A stretch of 64,000 nt of DNA from Sneathiella aquimaris. Lineage in GTDB: Bacteria; Pseudomonadota; Alphaproteobacteria; Sneathiellales; Sneathiellaceae. Under the pieces are notes generated by a model. The model was not told where the DNA came from and did no database searches. It saw nothing but the letters and a program-made list of their open reading frames with translations. Positions 63,569 to 64,000 of the stretch are shown here, one piece after another. Numbering within the stretch: position 1 is the first letter of the stretch; each line of letters opens with the position of its first letter. The stretch is from contig NZ_CP112881.1 in assembly GCF_026409565.1 (NCBI RefSeq), positions 248,001-312,000 of the forward strand. The letters run 5' to 3'. The translations under genes and the position numbers were made by a program.

Positions 63569-64000
63569 ATGTCCAACCTCACGGCCATCCGGCCTGTCTT
63601 GCCGATCCTCATTGCGGCTTCTGTTATACTGACAATTAGTTTTGGTCTGCGTCAAAGTCTCGGCCTGTTCATGCCTGCCATTACGCAGGATATTGCCGTC
63701 ACAATCATCGACTTTGCGGCGGCAATTGCACTGCAAAACCTTGTCTGGGGGTTTTGCCAGCCGGTTGCTGGAATAGCTGCCGACAAATGGGGATTTCGTG
63801 CAGTTATGGTGTTTGGTGTGCTCTCTTATGTTGCCGGAATGATCAGTCTTGCGACAGCAGATGGCGTGGTTGCCGTTGTGCTGGGCGCGGGTATTTGTGT
63901 CGGGGTTGGAATGGCATGCGCATCCTTTGCCATGACACTCTCTGTCATGTCGCGCTTGGTGCCCGTGTCCATTCGAAGCATGGCGTTAGGGGTTGTCTCA
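63569..64000 (+). CDS. MFS transporter, N-terminal part (runs off the window)
   Basis: 144 residues are visible, with four or five hydrophobic helices: ILIAASVILTISFGLRQSLG, then the MFS loop motif AGIAADKWGFRAVM and a glycine-rich helix GAGICVGVGMACASFAMTL. This layout suits monocarboxylate or organic-acid carriers of the major facilitator superfamily. AGGA lies upstream of ATG at 63569. It is 240 bp past the aldolase gene, so it may have its own promoter. Confidence 0.85.
   Translation, partial: MSNLTAIRPVLPILIAASVILTISFGLRQSLGLFMPAITQDIAVTIIDFAAAIALQNLVWGFCQPVAGIAADKWGFRAVMVFGVLSYVAGMISLATADGVVAVVLGAGICVGVGMACASFAMTLSVMSRLVPVSIRSMALGVVS

Noticed and set aside
1-64000. CRISPR arrays or Cas genes
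   Set aside because: No regularly spaced short repeats and no Cas-like proteins were seen.

Overview
The window looks like the chromosome of a free-living, probably marine, alphaproteobacterium. The order tsaD / hemC / hemD with a mitofilin-like domain / hemY at the left is typical of that class, and the right end carries a tripartite TRAP transporter with an Entner-Doudoroff-type sugar-acid operon. No species can be named from the sequence alone.

Layout. (1) 1-5.4 kb is core chromosome: divergent tsaD and the haem genes, then tRNA-Thr(CGT). (2) 5.4-53.6 kb is one integrated genomic island of about 48.1 kb. It lies between a 47-bp direct repeat made of the 3' part of the tRNA-Thr gene (attL 5416-5462, attR 53512-53558, one mismatch). 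A P4-type integrase and an AlpA/excisionase-like gene sit just inside attL, and TTTTTAGACA-type motifs that look like integrase arm sites occur just inside both ends. No conjugation or replication genes were seen. (3) 53.6-64 kb is chromosome again: a broken RHS fragment, a LacI regulator and its operon for uptake (DctPQM) and breakdown (enolase-superfamily dehydratase, IlvD/Edd dehydratase, KDG kinase, KDPG aldolase) of a sugar acid, then the start of an MFS transporter.

Island cargo from left to right: a type II-short CBASS anti-phage operon (patatin CapV, E2-like protein, CD-NTase) with a divergent CapH/CapP-like regulator pair; a broken ISL3 element; a GC-rich patch with a second tyrosine recombinase, a strongly folded DNA element and an orphan Xre/MbcA-type antitoxin; AraC with DUF4142 and cupredoxin genes; a hybrid sensor kinase; a metabolic block (RidA, FMN GltB-like, ThDP enzyme, aldehyde dehydrogenase, cytochrome P460, YeeE/YedE, flavin disulfide reductase) with two related LysR regulators; an AraC regulator; an intact IS3 element; a chemoreceptor; a LysR pseudogene; an IS graveyard; a RES-Xre toxin-antitoxin pair; a mercury-resistance operon; and a four-gene TIR / HNH / unknown / small nucleotidyltransferase operon.

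The mer block and the TIR-HNH block are each framed by copies of one 266-390 bp repeat (R1, R2, R3). These contain the last bases of an initiator tRNA gene, and the first copy follows a longer tRNA-fMet 3' remnant. This suggests cassettes added one after another at a tRNA-fMet-derived site. The TIR-HNH-unknown-nucleotidyltransferase operon is the best candidate here for an undescribed immune system, because its genes overlap or abut, it carries two typical effector domains and a nucleotidyltransferase, and it sits in a defence-rich island.
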